A stretch of 30,381 bases of DNA from an uncultured Lachnospiraceae bacterium (GCA_951801245.1 CATOMC010000019.1:1-30381); one strand, 5' to 3'. Positions 7,921-17,738 are shown, numbered from the stretch's first letter. The notes: generated by a model not told the origin, from the sequence alone. Translations and numbers: made by a program.

Positions 7921-10158
7921 ATGAAAGAACTATACGCGGATATTATTGTGGACATATCCCATGAAAAAGTAGACAGACCCTTCCAGTATAAGATTCCGCA
8001 GGCGCTTGCGGATATCATACAGCCCGGCATGAGAGTACATGTACCTTTTGGCAGGGGCAATCAGGATAAAGTGGGTTATGTGGTAGACATATCCGATCAG
8101 ACGGATTATCCCAGGGAGAAGCTGAAAGAAATTACAGATGTGGATGAAAGGGGCATTTCCGCACAGGGCAGACAGATTCAGATAGCATATTGGTTGAAAA
8201 GACAGTATGGCTCCACTATGATCACAGCCCTTAAGACGGTACTGCCCGTGAAACAGAAGCTGAAACAACTGGAGAAAAAGAAGGTAGTGCGCGTCATACC
8301 GGAAGAAGAACTGCCGGAAATGATCATACGGTGCAAAAGCAAACATCAGGCAGCGAAGGTACGGGTACTGGAGGCGCTTCTTACGGAAGAAGAACTGCCC
8401 TATGAGTTGATCAGGCAGAAGCTTAACGTAGCACCGGCTACTCTGCAGGCCTTGGAAAAACAGGGATGTCTTAAGATCGAACGGGAATCCTATTATAGGA
8501 ATCCTGTCAGAAGGATGAACAGGGAGGAAGAAAGACCTCAACTGAATGAGATGCAGGAACGCATCATAGAGGAGGTGCTTGCGGATTACCGGGCAGGCTG
8601 CCCCGGGACTTATCTGGTACATGGCGTTACCGGGAGCGGCAAGACAGAAGTGTATCTGGGCATCATAGAGCAGATGATCGCCATGGGGAAACAGGCGATC
8701 GTGCTGATCCCGGAGATTGCACTGACGTATCAGACACTGCTCAGGTTTTATAAAAGATTCGGTGACCGGGTATCAGTGATGAATTCTACGCTGTCTATGG
8801 GTGAAAAATATGATCAGATCGAGCGGGCGAAAACAGGGGAGATAGACGTGATCATAGGGCCGAGATCGGCGCTTTTTACGCCCTTTATGAACCTGGGTGT
8901 CATTGTCATGGATGAGGAACATGAGAGCAGTTATAAGAGCGAATCAAGTCCCAAATATCACGCAAGGGAAACGGCAATCCAGATTGCTTCTTTGTATGGA
9001 GCCAGTGTCGTATTAGGATCTGCAACTCCTTCTTTGGAGGCATATTATCGGGCAAGGCTGGGACAATATAAGTTATATGAGATGAGAAGCAGACCAGGGT
9101 GCAGTGTACTTCCACAGGTTTATATTGTGGATCTGCGGGAGGAATTAAAGCAAGGCAACCGTTCCGTATTCAGCAGAAAGCTCAGAGAACTGATGGAAGA
9201 GAGGCTGCGGGAGAAAGAGCAGACGATACTCTTTCTAAACCGGAGGGGCTACGCGGGATTTGTCTCCTGCAGAGCCTGCGGGCATGTGATGAAATGTCCG
9301 CATTGTGATGTGTCTCTCTCGGAACACAGGAATGGCAAGCTGGTATGTCATTATTGTGGCTACGAGGAAGTAAAGAAGAAAAAGTGCCCTTCTTGTGGCT
9401 CTCCGTATCTGATGGGATTCAAAGCCGGAACCGAGCAGATTGAAGAGGCCATACATCGGGAGTTTCCGGAGGCGCGGGTACTGCGCATGGATGCGGATAC
9501 CACCCGCACGAAGGAAAGCTATGAGAAGATATTATCTTCTTTTGCCGATGAAAAGGCGGATATTCTGGTGGGCACGCAGATGATCGTGAAGGGGCATGAT
9601 TTTCCCAACGTGACATTGGTGGGAGTGCTGGCGGCAGATCTGTCACTGAATCAGAATGATTATCGCGCCGGAGAACGTACTTTTCAGCTATTGACGCAGG
9701 CGGCCGGCCGTGCCGGGCGTGGAGATAAACCTGGCGAGGTGGTATTGCAGACGTATCAACCCGATCACTACAGTGTGGTCCATGCGGCCAGCCAGGATTA
9801 TGGGGGATTCTATGAGGAGGAGATCGCTTATCGTGATTTCATGCAGTATCCGCCGGTAGCACATATGCTGGCTGTGCTGATTGTTTCTCAGATACAAGAG
9901 CGCGGAAAAGCATTGGGCGAACAGATGACTAATTTGGTCAATACAGAGAAGGAGCATACAGAGGGACTTCATGTGATTGGACCTGCAGAGGCAGCGATCG
10001 GTAAACTGAATGATCTCTACCGTCATGTTTTTTATGTGCGGCACGAGAGCTATCAGGTACTGGTGGAAGTAAAGGACCGATTGGAAGCTTTTTGCAGACA
10101 GCAGGAATTGAAGCATCAGACGGTTCAATTTGATTTTGACCCGATGACTACATATTAG
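7921..10158 (+). CDS. priA: Primosomal replication restart helicase PriA
   Basis: This 745-residue superfamily 2 helicase reloads the replisome at stalled forks. The N-terminal DNA-binding region (about 1-200) is followed by Walker A GVTGSGKT (235-242) and the DEEH box (331-334). The zinc-binding insertion has eight cysteines (C450, C453, C459, C462, C476, C479, C489, C492). The C-terminal helicase half includes QMIVKGHDFPNVTLVG and QAAGRAGRG. All signature residues are present and the length is standard. The start is set by GGGAGGAG at 7903-7910. The gene leads the conserved block priA-def-fmt, with def starting about 23 bases after its stop. Confidence 0.96.
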   Translation: MKELYADIIVDISHEKVDRPFQYKIPQALADIIQPGMRVHVPFGRGNQDKVGYVVDISDQTDYPREKLKEITDVDERGISAQGRQIQIAYWLKRQYGSTMITALKTVLPVKQKLKQLEKKKVVRVIPEEELPEMIIRCKSKHQAAKVRVLEALLTEEELPYELIRQKLNVAPATLQALEKQGCLKIERESYYRNPVRRMNREEERPQLNEMQERIIEEVLADYRAGCPGTYLVHGVTGSGKTEVYLGIIEQMIAMGKQAIVLIPEIALTYQTLLRFYKRFGDRVSVMNSTLSMGEKYDQIERAKTGEIDVIIGPRSALFTPFMNLGVIVMDEEHESSYKSESSPKYHARETAIQIASLYGASVVLGSATPSLEAYYRARLGQYKLYEMRSRPGCSVLPQVYIVDLREELKQGNRSVFSRKLRELMEERLREKEQTILFLNRRGYAGFVSCRACGHVMKCPHCDVSLSEHRNGKLVCHYCGYEEVKKKKCPSCGSPYLMGFKAGTEQIEEAIHREFPEARVLRMDADTTRTKESYEKILSSFADEKADILVGTQMIVKGHDFPNVTLVGVLAADLSLNQNDYRAGERTFQLLTQAAGRAGRGDKPGEVVLQTYQPDHYSVVHAASQDYGGFYEEEIAYRDFMQYPPVAHMLAVLIVSQIQERGKALGEQMTNLVNTEKEHTEGLHVIGPAEAAIGKLNDLYRHVFYVRHESYQVLVEVKDRLEAFCRQQELKHQTVQFDFDPMTTY

Positions 10159-10181
10159 AAGAAATGGGAGGAAGAGATAGT

Positions 10182-10664
10182 ATGGCGACCAGAAAGATAA
10201 GAGAGATTGGAGATCCGGTCCTGACCAAGAAGTGTAAGGAAGTGATTGAGGTTACCCCCAGGATACAAGAGCTGATCGACGATATGTTTGAGACGCTGTA
10301 TGAGGCCAATGGAGTAGGTCTGGCAGCACCTCAGGTGGGTATCCTTAAGAGGATCGTGGTGATTGATGTCACGGGAGAAGAACCGCTGTTGATGATCAAT
10401 CCGAAAATATTGGAGACCAGCGGAGAACAGGAAGGGTATGAAGGGTGTTTAAGTGTTCCCGGCAAGACCGGACACGTCAAGAGACCTAACTATGTTAAGG
10501 CAATGGCTTACGATGAGAATATGAATCCTTTTGAAATAGAAGGCACAGAATTGCTTGCAAGGGCCATCTGCCACGAATTGGACCATCTGGAAGGCCATCT
10601 TTATGTGGAGAAGGTGGAAGGACAGCTTCTGGATACAGAAGATCTGACGGATGAGGAAGAGTAG
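10182..10664 (+). CDS. def: Peptide deformylase
   Basis: This 160-residue metalloenzyme removes the N-formyl group from new proteins. The three family motifs are intact: GVGLAAPQ (44-51), EGCLS with metal ligand C89, and HELDH with H131, E132 and H135. The ATG at 10182 is preferred over the in-frame ATG at 10164 because GGGAGGAAG (10166-10174) sits just upstream of it and MATRKIREIGDPVL matches the usual family start. It is followed immediately by fmt, which makes the formyl-methionyl initiator tRNA, the usual functional pairing. Confidence 0.94.
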   Translation: MATRKIREIGDPVLTKKCKEVIEVTPRIQELIDDMFETLYEANGVGLAAPQVGILKRIVVIDVTGEEPLLMINPKILETSGEQEGYEGCLSVPGKTGHVKRPNYVKAMAYDENMNPFEIEGTELLARAICHELDHLEGHLYVEKVEGQLLDTEDLTDEEE

Positions 10665-10673
10665 GTGGTAAAG

Positions 10674-11621
10674 ATGAGAGTAGTATTTATGGGAACGCCT
10701 GATTTTGCAGTGGGCGCACTGCAGGCCATCATAGAGGCAGGCCATCAGGTGGCGGCAGTAGTGACCCAGCCGGATAAACCGAAGGGCAGAGGAAAGGAAT
10801 TGCAGATGACGCCGGTAAAGGCATGTGCACTTGCCCACGATATTCCGGTATTTCAGCCGGTAAAGATCAAAGAGCCGGCGGCTGTGGAGGTATTGCGGGG
10901 GTACCAGGCGGATGTTTTTGTGGTGGCAGCTTTCGGGCAGTTTCTGTCAGAAGAGATACTGAACATGCCTCCCTATGGCTGTATCAACATACATGCTTCC
11001 CTGCTTCCGAAATACAGAGGAGCGGGGCCCATTCAGCGGGTGATCATGGATGGCCAGACAATGACCGGCATCACCATCATGCAAATGGATAAGGGGATCG
11101 ATACGGGGGATATCCTGCTGCAAAAAGAAGTGGCGATCGAAAAAAAGGAGACCGGAGATTCTCTGCATGACAAATTGGCGGCGGCAGGGGCAGAACTGAT
11201 CGTGGAAGCACTTGTAAAGCTGCCTGCAGGAGAGTTAACGCCCCGCAGACAGAACGAGGAAGAATCCTGTTATGCAAAGATGCTGCAAAAGTCCATGGGA
11301 AAGATCGACTGGAGTATGCCTGCCGATAAACTGGACTGTCTGATCCGCGGCCTCATATCCTGGCCGGGAGCCTCTACGACATTTCGCGGCAAGAACTTGA
11401 AAATCTGGGAAGAGGAACCGGTGGCGGAAGAAGAGTTCGGAACACAGATAGCTACGGATAGGCCGGGCACAGTGATCGGTGTGGAGAAAGACGCCTTTTA
11501 TGTGAAGACCGGAGCAGGAGCGCTCAAGGTGCTCTCGGTACAGATGGAGGGCAAGAAGCGTATGGATGTGAAAGATTTTCTGCTGGGATATCCCATCCGG
11601 GCAGGAGAATGCCTCGGATAA
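10674..11621 (+). CDS. fmt: Methionyl-tRNA formyltransferase
   Basis: This 315-residue enzyme transfers a formyl group from 10-formyltetrahydrofolate to initiator methionyl-tRNA. It starts with the conserved FMGTPDFA segment and contains KPKGRG, the folate/catalytic segment NIHASLLPKYRGAGPI (N105, H107) and the catalytic D143 in KGIDTGD. A C-terminal OB-like tRNA-binding domain follows from about residue 205. I chose ATG 10674 over GTG 10665: AGGTGG (10662-10667) overlaps the GTG and is correctly spaced to the ATG. The def stop is at 10664, so the two genes are nearly contiguous and probably coupled. Confidence 0.94.
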   Translation: MRVVFMGTPDFAVGALQAIIEAGHQVAAVVTQPDKPKGRGKELQMTPVKACALAHDIPVFQPVKIKEPAAVEVLRGYQADVFVVAAFGQFLSEEILNMPPYGCINIHASLLPKYRGAGPIQRVIMDGQTMTGITIMQMDKGIDTGDILLQKEVAIEKKETGDSLHDKLAAAGAELIVEALVKLPAGELTPRRQNEEESCYAKMLQKSMGKIDWSMPADKLDCLIRGLISWPGASTTFRGKNLKIWEEEPVAEEEFGTQIATDRPGTVIGVEKDAFYVKTGAGALKVLSVQMEGKKRMDVKDFLLGYPIRAGECLG

Positions 11622-11662
11622 TATGAGAGTATCTTGGACAGCGGGGCAGAAAGGGTGGTAAA

Positions 11663-12373
11663 ATGGGACATTACGGGTATTATGGTTACTATTTTGATCC
11701 AACGTATATACTGGTATTGATCGGAGCCATGCTGTGTATTTATGCACAGATGCGGATCAATTCTACTTATAGTAAATATGCAAAGGTGCGCAGCAGGACA
11801 GGTATGACAGGAGCACAGGCGGCACAGAAGATTCTTGCCATGTCAGGCATCTACGATGTGCATATTGAGCATGTGAGAGGCAGCCTGACAGATCATTACG
11901 ATCCGGCGAATAAAGTACTGCGGCTTTCCGATTCCGTGTATGGATCGTCTTCTATCGCGGCGATTGGTGTAGCGGCGCATGAGTGCGGCCATGCGGTACA
12001 GCATCAGCAGGAGTATGCGCCGCTCAAAATACGTTCGGCTCTTGTACCGGCAGCGAATATCGGATCCAGGGCAGGGATTCCCTTAGTTATTCTGGGAGCG
12101 GTTCTGGGGATGAATCAGATGCTCATTCAGATCGGTATATGGGTATTTGCTTTGGCGGTGCTCTTTCAGGTGGTGACGCTCCCGGTAGAGTTTAATGCTT
12201 CCGGCCGTGCGCTTGCTATGCTTGGTGATTATGGCATGATGGAGCGGGATGAGGTGAGCGGGTGCCGTAAGGTATTAAAGGCGGCAGCACTGACTTATGT
12301 AGCGGCGGCAGCATCGGCAATCCTGCAATTACTCCGGTTGGTATTGTTGTTTGGAAGACGGGATAGAGACTAA
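11663..12373 (+). CDS. YugP-type membrane zinc metallopeptidase
   Basis: This 236-residue membrane protein has an N-terminal helix (about 15-30) after a Tyr/Gly-rich start. The zinc motif HECGH (106-110) follows, then HQQEYAPLKIRS, two or three hydrophobic segments between about 125 and 175, and a C-terminal hydrophobic stretch with an LPVEFNASGRAL segment. This is the architecture of the neutral zinc metallopeptidase 2/YugP family, which is often found among translation and RNA-modification genes in clostridia. The substrate is unknown; membrane protein quality control is a guess from the topology. It lies between fmt and rsmB, and its stop (12371-12373) is one base before the rsmB ATG, consistent with translational coupling. 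Confidence 0.85.
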   Translation: MGHYGYYGYYFDPTYILVLIGAMLCIYAQMRINSTYSKYAKVRSRTGMTGAQAAQKILAMSGIYDVHIEHVRGSLTDHYDPANKVLRLSDSVYGSSSIAAIGVAAHECGHAVQHQQEYAPLKIRSALVPAANIGSRAGIPLVILGAVLGMNQMLIQIGIWVFALAVLFQVVTLPVEFNASGRALAMLGDYGMMERDEVSGCRKVLKAAALTYVAAAASAILQLLRLVLLFGRRDRD

Positions 12374-12374
12374 T

Positions 12375-13718
12375 ATGAATGGAAGAGAAATCATACTGGA
12401 TATGTTGTTGGAATTGTCCAGGGAAAAGGAATACAGTAACGTTCTGCTTGCAGGCGTGCTGACCAAATACGATTATCTGGATGGCCGGGAGAAAGCTTTC
12501 ATCAAGCGGGTGTGCGAGGGATGTATCGAGCGCAGGATCCAGATAGATTATGTGCTTGATCTGTATTCCAGGACGCCGGTACGTAAGATGAAGCCGCTTA
12601 TTCGGGAGCTGCTTCGCATGAGCACCTATCAGCTCCTGTTTATGGATCATATTCCAGATGCGGCAGTTTGTAATGAGGCGGTGAAACTGGCCAAAAAGAG
12701 GGGATTTCAGACTTTGCAGGGCTATGTCAACGGGGTCTTAAGAAATATTGCACGGGGACGCGGACAGATCGCCTGGCCGGACAAAGAGACATCCTATCTA
12801 GAATATTTATCCGTGTGTTATTCCATGCCGGTGTGGCTGGTAGAACACTTTATTAAATCATATGGTGAGGCATCCTGTGAAAAGATTCTACAGGCTTATC
12901 TGGACAGGCGTACAATAGGAATCCGCCTGCGGGAAGAGATGCCGGAAGAAGAACGGGAGAGGCTGCTGCAAGTCTGGTCACAGGCGGGTGCCGGTGTCAG
13001 AAGACATCCTTATCTGCCGTATGCGGCAGAAATTGAGGGGATAGAGGGCATTCACAGGATGGAAGGGTATGAGACAGGGCTTTTTGCCGTGCAGGATGTC
13101 AGTTCCATGCTGGTGGTCGAGGCGGCCGGGATCCAGCCAGGGGATACGGTTATTGATGTCTGTGCGGCACCGGGCGGTAAGGCACTGCATGCGGCGGATA
13201 AGCTTGCAGGAACAGGGCAGGTCATTGCCTGTGACGTATCCGACTATAAGACGGACAGAATAGAAGAAAATAGGAAAAGGCTGCAGGTTAAGAATGTATC
13301 CGTAAGGGTACAGGATGCCCGCATCCAGGATCCAGACCTTGTGGGTAAGGCAGATGTGCTGTTGGCAGATGTTCCCTGCTCGGGACTTGGTGTCATCGGC
13401 AGGAAGCAGGATATCAAGTACAGAGTAACGAAGGAGTCTTTGCAGGAAGTCAATCAACTGCAAAGGGAGATCGTGGCCAATGTGATACCATATATCAGAC
13501 CAGGCGGGATCATGATGTACAGTACCTGCACCATGAATCCGGCAGAAAATGAAGAGATGGCAGAGTGGATCTGTCGGGAGTTTCCGATGGAGAAGGTGAG
13601 CATGAAGGCATTTTTGCCAGAGATACTGCAGCCATATAGTAAGGAGGATACCTTGCAGCTTTTGCCCGGAATCCATGAGACAGACGGTTTTTTTATGGCG
13701 AAGTTCAGAAAGAAATAG
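12375..13718 (+). CDS. rsmB: 16S rRNA (cytosine-967-C5)-methyltransferase RsmB
   Basis: This 447-residue protein has an N-terminal NusB-like RNA-binding domain (about 1-135) and a C-terminal S-adenosylmethionine-dependent methyltransferase domain. The SAM-binding loop is DVCAAPGGKALHAA (from D261). DVPCSGLGVIGR carries the assisting C335, and YSTCTMNPAENE carries the nucleophile C385. The C335/C385 pair is diagnostic of RNA m5C methyltransferases. The chosen ATG at 12375 follows the protease stop by one base. A TTG at 12351 would overlap the upstream gene and has no better ribosome site. It modifies the small ribosomal subunit RNA in the cytoplasm. Confidence 0.93.
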   Translation: MNGREIILDMLLELSREKEYSNVLLAGVLTKYDYLDGREKAFIKRVCEGCIERRIQIDYVLDLYSRTPVRKMKPLIRELLRMSTYQLLFMDHIPDAAVCNEAVKLAKKRGFQTLQGYVNGVLRNIARGRGQIAWPDKETSYLEYLSVCYSMPVWLVEHFIKSYGEASCEKILQAYLDRRTIGIRLREEMPEEERERLLQVWSQAGAGVRRHPYLPYAAEIEGIEGIHRMEGYETGLFAVQDVSSMLVVEAAGIQPGDTVIDVCAAPGGKALHAADKLAGTGQVIACDVSDYKTDRIEENRKRLQVKNVSVRVQDARIQDPDLVGKADVLLADVPCSGLGVIGRKQDIKYRVTKESLQEVNQLQREIVANVIPYIRPGGIMMYSTCTMNPAENEEMAEWICREFPMEKVSMKAFLPEILQPYSKEDTLQLLPGIHETDGFFMAKFRKK

Positions 13719-13736
13719 AAGAAGCAGGAAGAGCGG

Positions 13737-14804
13737 ATGGAAGCAGAAGAGAAGAGGGATATCAAGTCTCTCACACTGGAAGAACTAAAAGAAGAGATGC
13801 GAATGCTTGGAGAAAAGCCTTTCCGGGCAGTGCAGCTATATGAGTGGATGCATAAGAAACTGGTGAGAGGGTATGAGGAAATGCCTAATATCCCGGCAAC
13901 GCTTAAGGAAAAATGCAGGGAATCCTACCGCTACACGGCGCTTCAGATGCTGGAAGTACAAGAGTCCCAGATAGACGGAACAAAGAAGTATTTGTTTGCG
14001 CTTCCTGACGGGAATGTGGTCGAGAGTGTTCTGATGCACTATAAACATGGTAATTCCGTGTGTATCTCTTCTCAGGCAGGGTGCCGGATGGGATGTAGAT
14101 TCTGTGCGTCCACACTGGACGGGCTTAAGCGTAATCTGCTTGCCTCTGAGATGCTGGATCAGGTGTATGCGGTCACACTGGAGAGCGGGGAGAGAGTATC
14201 CAATGTGGTGGTCATGGGCACGGGGGAACCTTTGGACAACTATGAGAACCTGCTTCGATTCATCACCCTGCTTACGGATGAAAACGGGCTCCATATCAGC
14301 CAGAGAAACCTGACGGTTTCCACCTGCGGCATTGTGCCTAAGATGCGGGAACTGGCCCAAAAGAAGCTGCAGATCACGCTGGCACTGTCTCTGCATGCGG
14401 CGACAGACGATAAGAGAAGAGAACTGATGCCCATTGCCAATACCTATTCTCTTTCCGAATTGATGCAGGTCTGTTCCTATTATTTTGAGCAGACAGGAAG
14501 ACGGATTACATTTGAATACAGCCTGGTGCGGGAAGTGAATGATACGAAAAAGGATGCACAACAGTTGCTAGAACTAATCAAAGGCTTGAACTGCCATGTG
14601 AATCTGATTCCCGTCAATCCAATCAAAGAACGGGATTATGTACAATCGGACAGGCAGGCGGTGGAGGCTTTTAGAGACAGACTGCAAAAGGGCGGCGTTA
14701 CGGCTACCGTCCGCAGAGAGATGGGACGGGATATTGACGGAGCCTGCGGACAGCTCAGGCGGAGATTTATAGAAAAACAGACCTGTCAGACAGGGGGCAG
14801 ATAA
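13737..14804 (+). CDS. rlmN: 23S rRNA/tRNA (adenine-C2)-methyltransferase RlmN
   Basis: This 355-residue radical SAM enzyme methylates A2503 of 23S rRNA and A37 of certain tRNAs. The cluster motif CxxxCxxC is at C116, C120 and C123 within QAGCRMGCRFC. The C-terminal catalytic cysteine that carries the methyl group is C337 in GACGQL. GEPLDNYEN and STCGIVP are typical RlmN segments. That distinguishes it from the related Cfr resistance enzymes, which usually lack this context, though I cannot exclude Cfr-like activity by eye. The start has an AGGAAGAG site just upstream, 18 bases after rsmB. Confidence 0.94.
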   Translation: MEAEEKRDIKSLTLEELKEEMRMLGEKPFRAVQLYEWMHKKLVRGYEEMPNIPATLKEKCRESYRYTALQMLEVQESQIDGTKKYLFALPDGNVVESVLMHYKHGNSVCISSQAGCRMGCRFCASTLDGLKRNLLASEMLDQVYAVTLESGERVSNVVVMGTGEPLDNYENLLRFITLLTDENGLHISQRNLTVSTCGIVPKMRELAQKKLQITLALSLHAATDDKRRELMPIANTYSLSELMQVCSYYFEQTGRRITFEYSLVREVNDTKKDAQQLLELIKGLNCHVNLIPVNPIKERDYVQSDRQAVEAFRDRLQKGGVTATVRREMGRDIDGACGQLRRRFIEKQTCQTGGR

Positions 14805-14824
14805 GGTGCACAGGCGTTTTTGGC

Positions 14825-14853
14825 TTGCTCTTTTGCAGCTTATATGCTAATAT
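14825..14853 (+). promoter_or_regulatory. Candidate internal promoter before the phosphatase-kinase pair
   Basis: TTGCTC at 14825-14830 and TAATAT at 14848-14853 are spaced by 17 bases. TG at 14845-14846 one base before the -10 gives an extended -10 element. It would let the phosphatase, kinase and rsgA be expressed separately from rlmN. Confidence 0.35.
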
Positions 14854-14887
14854 TATTAACTGGTAAAAAGTCGGGGAGGACAACACT

Positions 14888-15634
14888 GTGCTCAAGTCTT
14901 ATGCGCTGACAGATATTGGAAGAAAGAGACAACTGAATCAGGATTATATTTATCTGTCGGAGACACCTGTCGGGAATCTGCCCAATGTATTTATTGTGGC
15001 GGATGGAATGGGAGGTCACAATGCGGGAGACTATGCATCCAGACTGGCCGTGGAGACTGTGGTGGAGGAGATCGGCAGATCTTTTGAAAAGAGTCCCGTC
15101 AAGATCCTGAACAACGCCATAGCCCGTGCCAATGAGCAGTTGAGAAAAAGGGCCAGAGAGAACAGAGCCTTAAGCGGTATGGGGACTACAATTGTGGCGG
15201 CAACCTGTTTGGGCAGATATCTGGAGGTCGCAAATGTAGGCGACAGCAGACTTTACGTGATAAACGATGAGATCAGACAGATTACAGAGGATCATTCGCT
15301 GGTGGAGGAAATGGTCCGTATGGGTGGTCTCGATAAGGCATCAGCCAGAAACCATCCGGATAAAAATATCATCACGAGAGCCGTTGGCGCAAGAAGTGAT
15401 GTGGAAGTAGATTTTTTTAATGTGGAATTACAGACAGGAGATATGGTTTTACTTTGTTCTGACGGTTTGACTAACATGGTGGAAGACGAGATGATATGCC
15501 GGATCTTAAAGGGCGATGGAAATCTTGAGGACAGGGTAGAAGAATTGATGAGAACGGCCAACCAAAACGGCGGCAAAGACAATATTTCCGTGATTGTCAT
15601 TGAACCGTTAGCAGACGAGGTGAAACATGATTAA
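14888..15634 (+). CDS. prpC: PP2C-family Ser/Thr protein phosphatase (PrpC/Stp)
   Basis: This 248-residue metal-dependent phosphatase reverses phosphorylation by the adjacent PASTA kinase. PP2C motifs are in order: RxxNQD near residue 20, ADGMGGHNAG (D39), SGMGTT, GDSRLY, the LCSDGLTN segment with D192, and GGKDNIS with D231. The start is a GTG at 14888 with GGGGAGG at 14873-14879, eight bases upstream. Its end overlaps the kinase gene by eight bases, so translation of the two is probably coupled. Full-length cytoplasmic protein with all metal ligands present. Confidence 0.94.
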   Translation: MLKSYALTDIGRKRQLNQDYIYLSETPVGNLPNVFIVADGMGGHNAGDYASRLAVETVVEEIGRSFEKSPVKILNNAIARANEQLRKRARENRALSGMGTTIVAATCLGRYLEVANVGDSRLYVINDEIRQITEDHSLVEEMVRMGGLDKASARNHPDKNIITRAVGARSDVEVDFFNVELQTGDMVLLCSDGLTNMVEDEMICRILKGDGNLEDRVEELMRTANQNGGKDNISVIVIEPLADEVKHD

Positions 15635-17738
15635 GATTGGTATGATGATAGGGGACCGGTATGAGATCTTAGAAAAGATCGGTACCGGCGGTATGTCGGA
15701 TGTATATAAAGCAAAAGATCATAAGCTGAACCGGTTTGTGGCAGTGAAAGTACTGAAACAGGAGTTCAGTGAGAACGCCAATTTTGTGTCCAAGTTCCGT
15801 GTGGAGGCACAGGCGGCGGCAGGACTGATGCACCCCAATATCGTCAATGTTTATGATGTGGGAGAAGAACAGGGTATCTACTATATTGTCATGGAACTGG
15901 TAGAAGGGATCACCCTGAAGAAATATATCGAGAAGAAAGCAAGGCTTTCCGTGAAGGAAGCTGTCAGTATTGCCATTCAGGTCTCCATGGGCATTGAATC
16001 GGCACATAACAATCATATTATCCATCGTGATATTAAGCCGCAGAATATTATTATATCCAAGGAGGGCAAGGTAAAGGTGACGGACTTTGGCATTGCCAAG
16101 GCAGCCACCAGCAATACCATCACTTCCAATGTGATGGGATCGGTACATTATACTTCCCCGGAGCAGGCAAGAGGCGGCTACAGCGACGAGAAGAGCGATA
16201 TCTATTCCTTAGGTATTACCATGTTTGAAATGCTGACGGGACGAGTACCCTTTAACGGGGAGACTACAGTGGCTATCGCCATCAAACATATACAGGAAGA
16301 ACTGCCCTCTCCCAGAGATTATGTGCCGGAGATTCCGATCAGTGTAGAGCATATTGTATGTAAATGCTGTCAGAAGAGCCCGGACAGAAGATATCAGTCC
16401 ATGGCGGAATTGATTGTTGACTTAAAGCAGTCCCTGATCAACCCGGATGAAGATTTCGTGAAGGTGATTGACCCGGATGAAGAGGCATCTACCAGAATGA
16501 TCACAGACCGGGACATGGTGCAGATCAAGCGTCAGTCAGACAGCAGGGACTCCATGGATGAGGCTATGCGCCTTCGAAGGAACAATGTACGTTCTTATGA
16601 GGACTATGAAGACGACGAAGAAGATGAGGATGACGAGGACTGGGATTACGATGAAGAAGACTATGATCCCAGAATGGAGAAGATTACCACGATCTTGGCG
16701 GTAGTGGCTGCTTTGTTGATTGGCGGTATCGTGATTTTCCTGATTGGCAGGACGCTTGGTGTGTTTGAGTTTGGTCTGGAAGAGGCAGATACGGCGCAGG
16801 AGAGCGTGGAGCAGGTGGAAATGATCCGCGTGGTCGGCATGGATGTGGAAGAAGCAAAACGTGCTCTTCTGGAGCTTGGCCTGACACCGGAAATTCAATA
16901 CGAAGTGTCGACGGCATATAAAGCAGGAACCGTTCTGCGTGCTAGCATCCAGGACGGTATCATGGTCGATAAGGACAGCAATGTGGTTCTTACCGTGTCA
17001 CAGGAGACAGAAGGGATTACCGTTCCGTCCGTAACGGGCAAATCTCAGGCAGAAGCTACTTCTATTCTGGAGAAAGACGGTTTCGTGGTCAACGCAGTGG
17101 AAAGCTATGACGCTTCGGTAGAAAACGGTTATGTGATCTCCCAGTCCCCGGAGGCAGAGACTACAGCACCGGAGGGGTCTTCCATTATCATACGGGTGAG
17201 CCAGGGGTCAGAGGAGAATAAAGTCAGAGTTCCGAATGTGATCGGCATGACGGAGATGGATGCCACAGCACTTCTGACAGAGAGCGACCTTGTGGTGGGC
17301 ACAGTGACAGAGGAAGAGAATGAAGATCCTGCCCTGACGGATAAGGTTTGTTATCAGAGTTATTCCATGGGTTCTTATGTTGACAAAGGAACGACAGTGG
17401 ATTTGAGGGTTAGTATCGGGCCTTCCCAGGGCACCTACAGTTATTCGGAAGGGATTACGGCGCCGACAGAGGATGCGGATTACCAGAACGGCATGGAGGT
17501 AAATGTCATCGTTACGACAGCGGATGGCACACAGCTTTTGAATACGCAGACGACAACCTTCCCGGTAGCGGCCAACTATACGGGGATCAAATCACCCAAT
17601 GGTGTGATCACGTTTACTTTTACAGTGGAGAGACATGAAACAACGACCACAGATCCTGAGACAGGAGAGACTGTGACCATACCGGGCTCTTCGGAAGTTA
17701 AGACAGTACACCGTCCGATTACGTTTGTGGGAGAATAA
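15627..17738 (+). CDS. prkC: PASTA-domain Ser/Thr protein kinase (PrkC/Stk)
   Basis: This 703-residue membrane kinase senses cell-wall fragments. The kinase domain (about 12-270) has the glycine loop IGTGGMSDVY, K41, catalytic D135 in HRDIKPQN, and D153 in DFG. A linker follows with an Asp/Glu/Tyr-rich tract around residues 325-350, then a single membrane helix (about 352-376). Three PASTA repeats (about 396-458, 464-528, 532-597) lie outside the cell. A further domain of about 100 residues ends the protein; it is Thr-rich and beta-like. Family substrates include cell division and wall synthesis proteins. It overlaps the phosphatase gene by eight bases and is followed by rsgA after 11 bases, the usual Firmicute order. 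Confidence 0.95.
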   Translation: MIKIGMMIGDRYEILEKIGTGGMSDVYKAKDHKLNRFVAVKVLKQEFSENANFVSKFRVEAQAAAGLMHPNIVNVYDVGEEQGIYYIVMELVEGITLKKYIEKKARLSVKEAVSIAIQVSMGIESAHNNHIIHRDIKPQNIIISKEGKVKVTDFGIAKAATSNTITSNVMGSVHYTSPEQARGGYSDEKSDIYSLGITMFEMLTGRVPFNGETTVAIAIKHIQEELPSPRDYVPEIPISVEHIVCKCCQKSPDRRYQSMAELIVDLKQSLINPDEDFVKVIDPDEEASTRMITDRDMVQIKRQSDSRDSMDEAMRLRRNNVRSYEDYEDDEEDEDDEDWDYDEEDYDPRMEKITTILAVVAALLIGGIVIFLIGRTLGVFEFGLEEADTAQESVEQVEMIRVVGMDVEEAKRALLELGLTPEIQYEVSTAYKAGTVLRASIQDGIMVDKDSNVVLTVSQETEGITVPSVTGKSQAEATSILEKDGFVVNAVESYDASVENGYVISQSPEAETTAPEGSSIIIRVSQGSEENKVRVPNVIGMTEMDATALLTESDLVVGTVTEEENEDPALTDKVCYQSYSMGSYVDKGTTVDLRVSIGPSQGTYSYSEGITAPTEDADYQNGMEVNVIVTTADGTQLLNTQTTTFPVAANYTGIKSPNGVITFTFTVERHETTTTDPETGETVTIPGSSEVKTVHRPITFVGE

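Noticed and set aside
14082..14107. RlmN as a Cfr-type antibiotic resistance methyltransferase
   Set aside because: Its position in the conserved rsmB-rlmN-phosphatase-kinase block and its RlmN-like segments favour the housekeeping enzyme.
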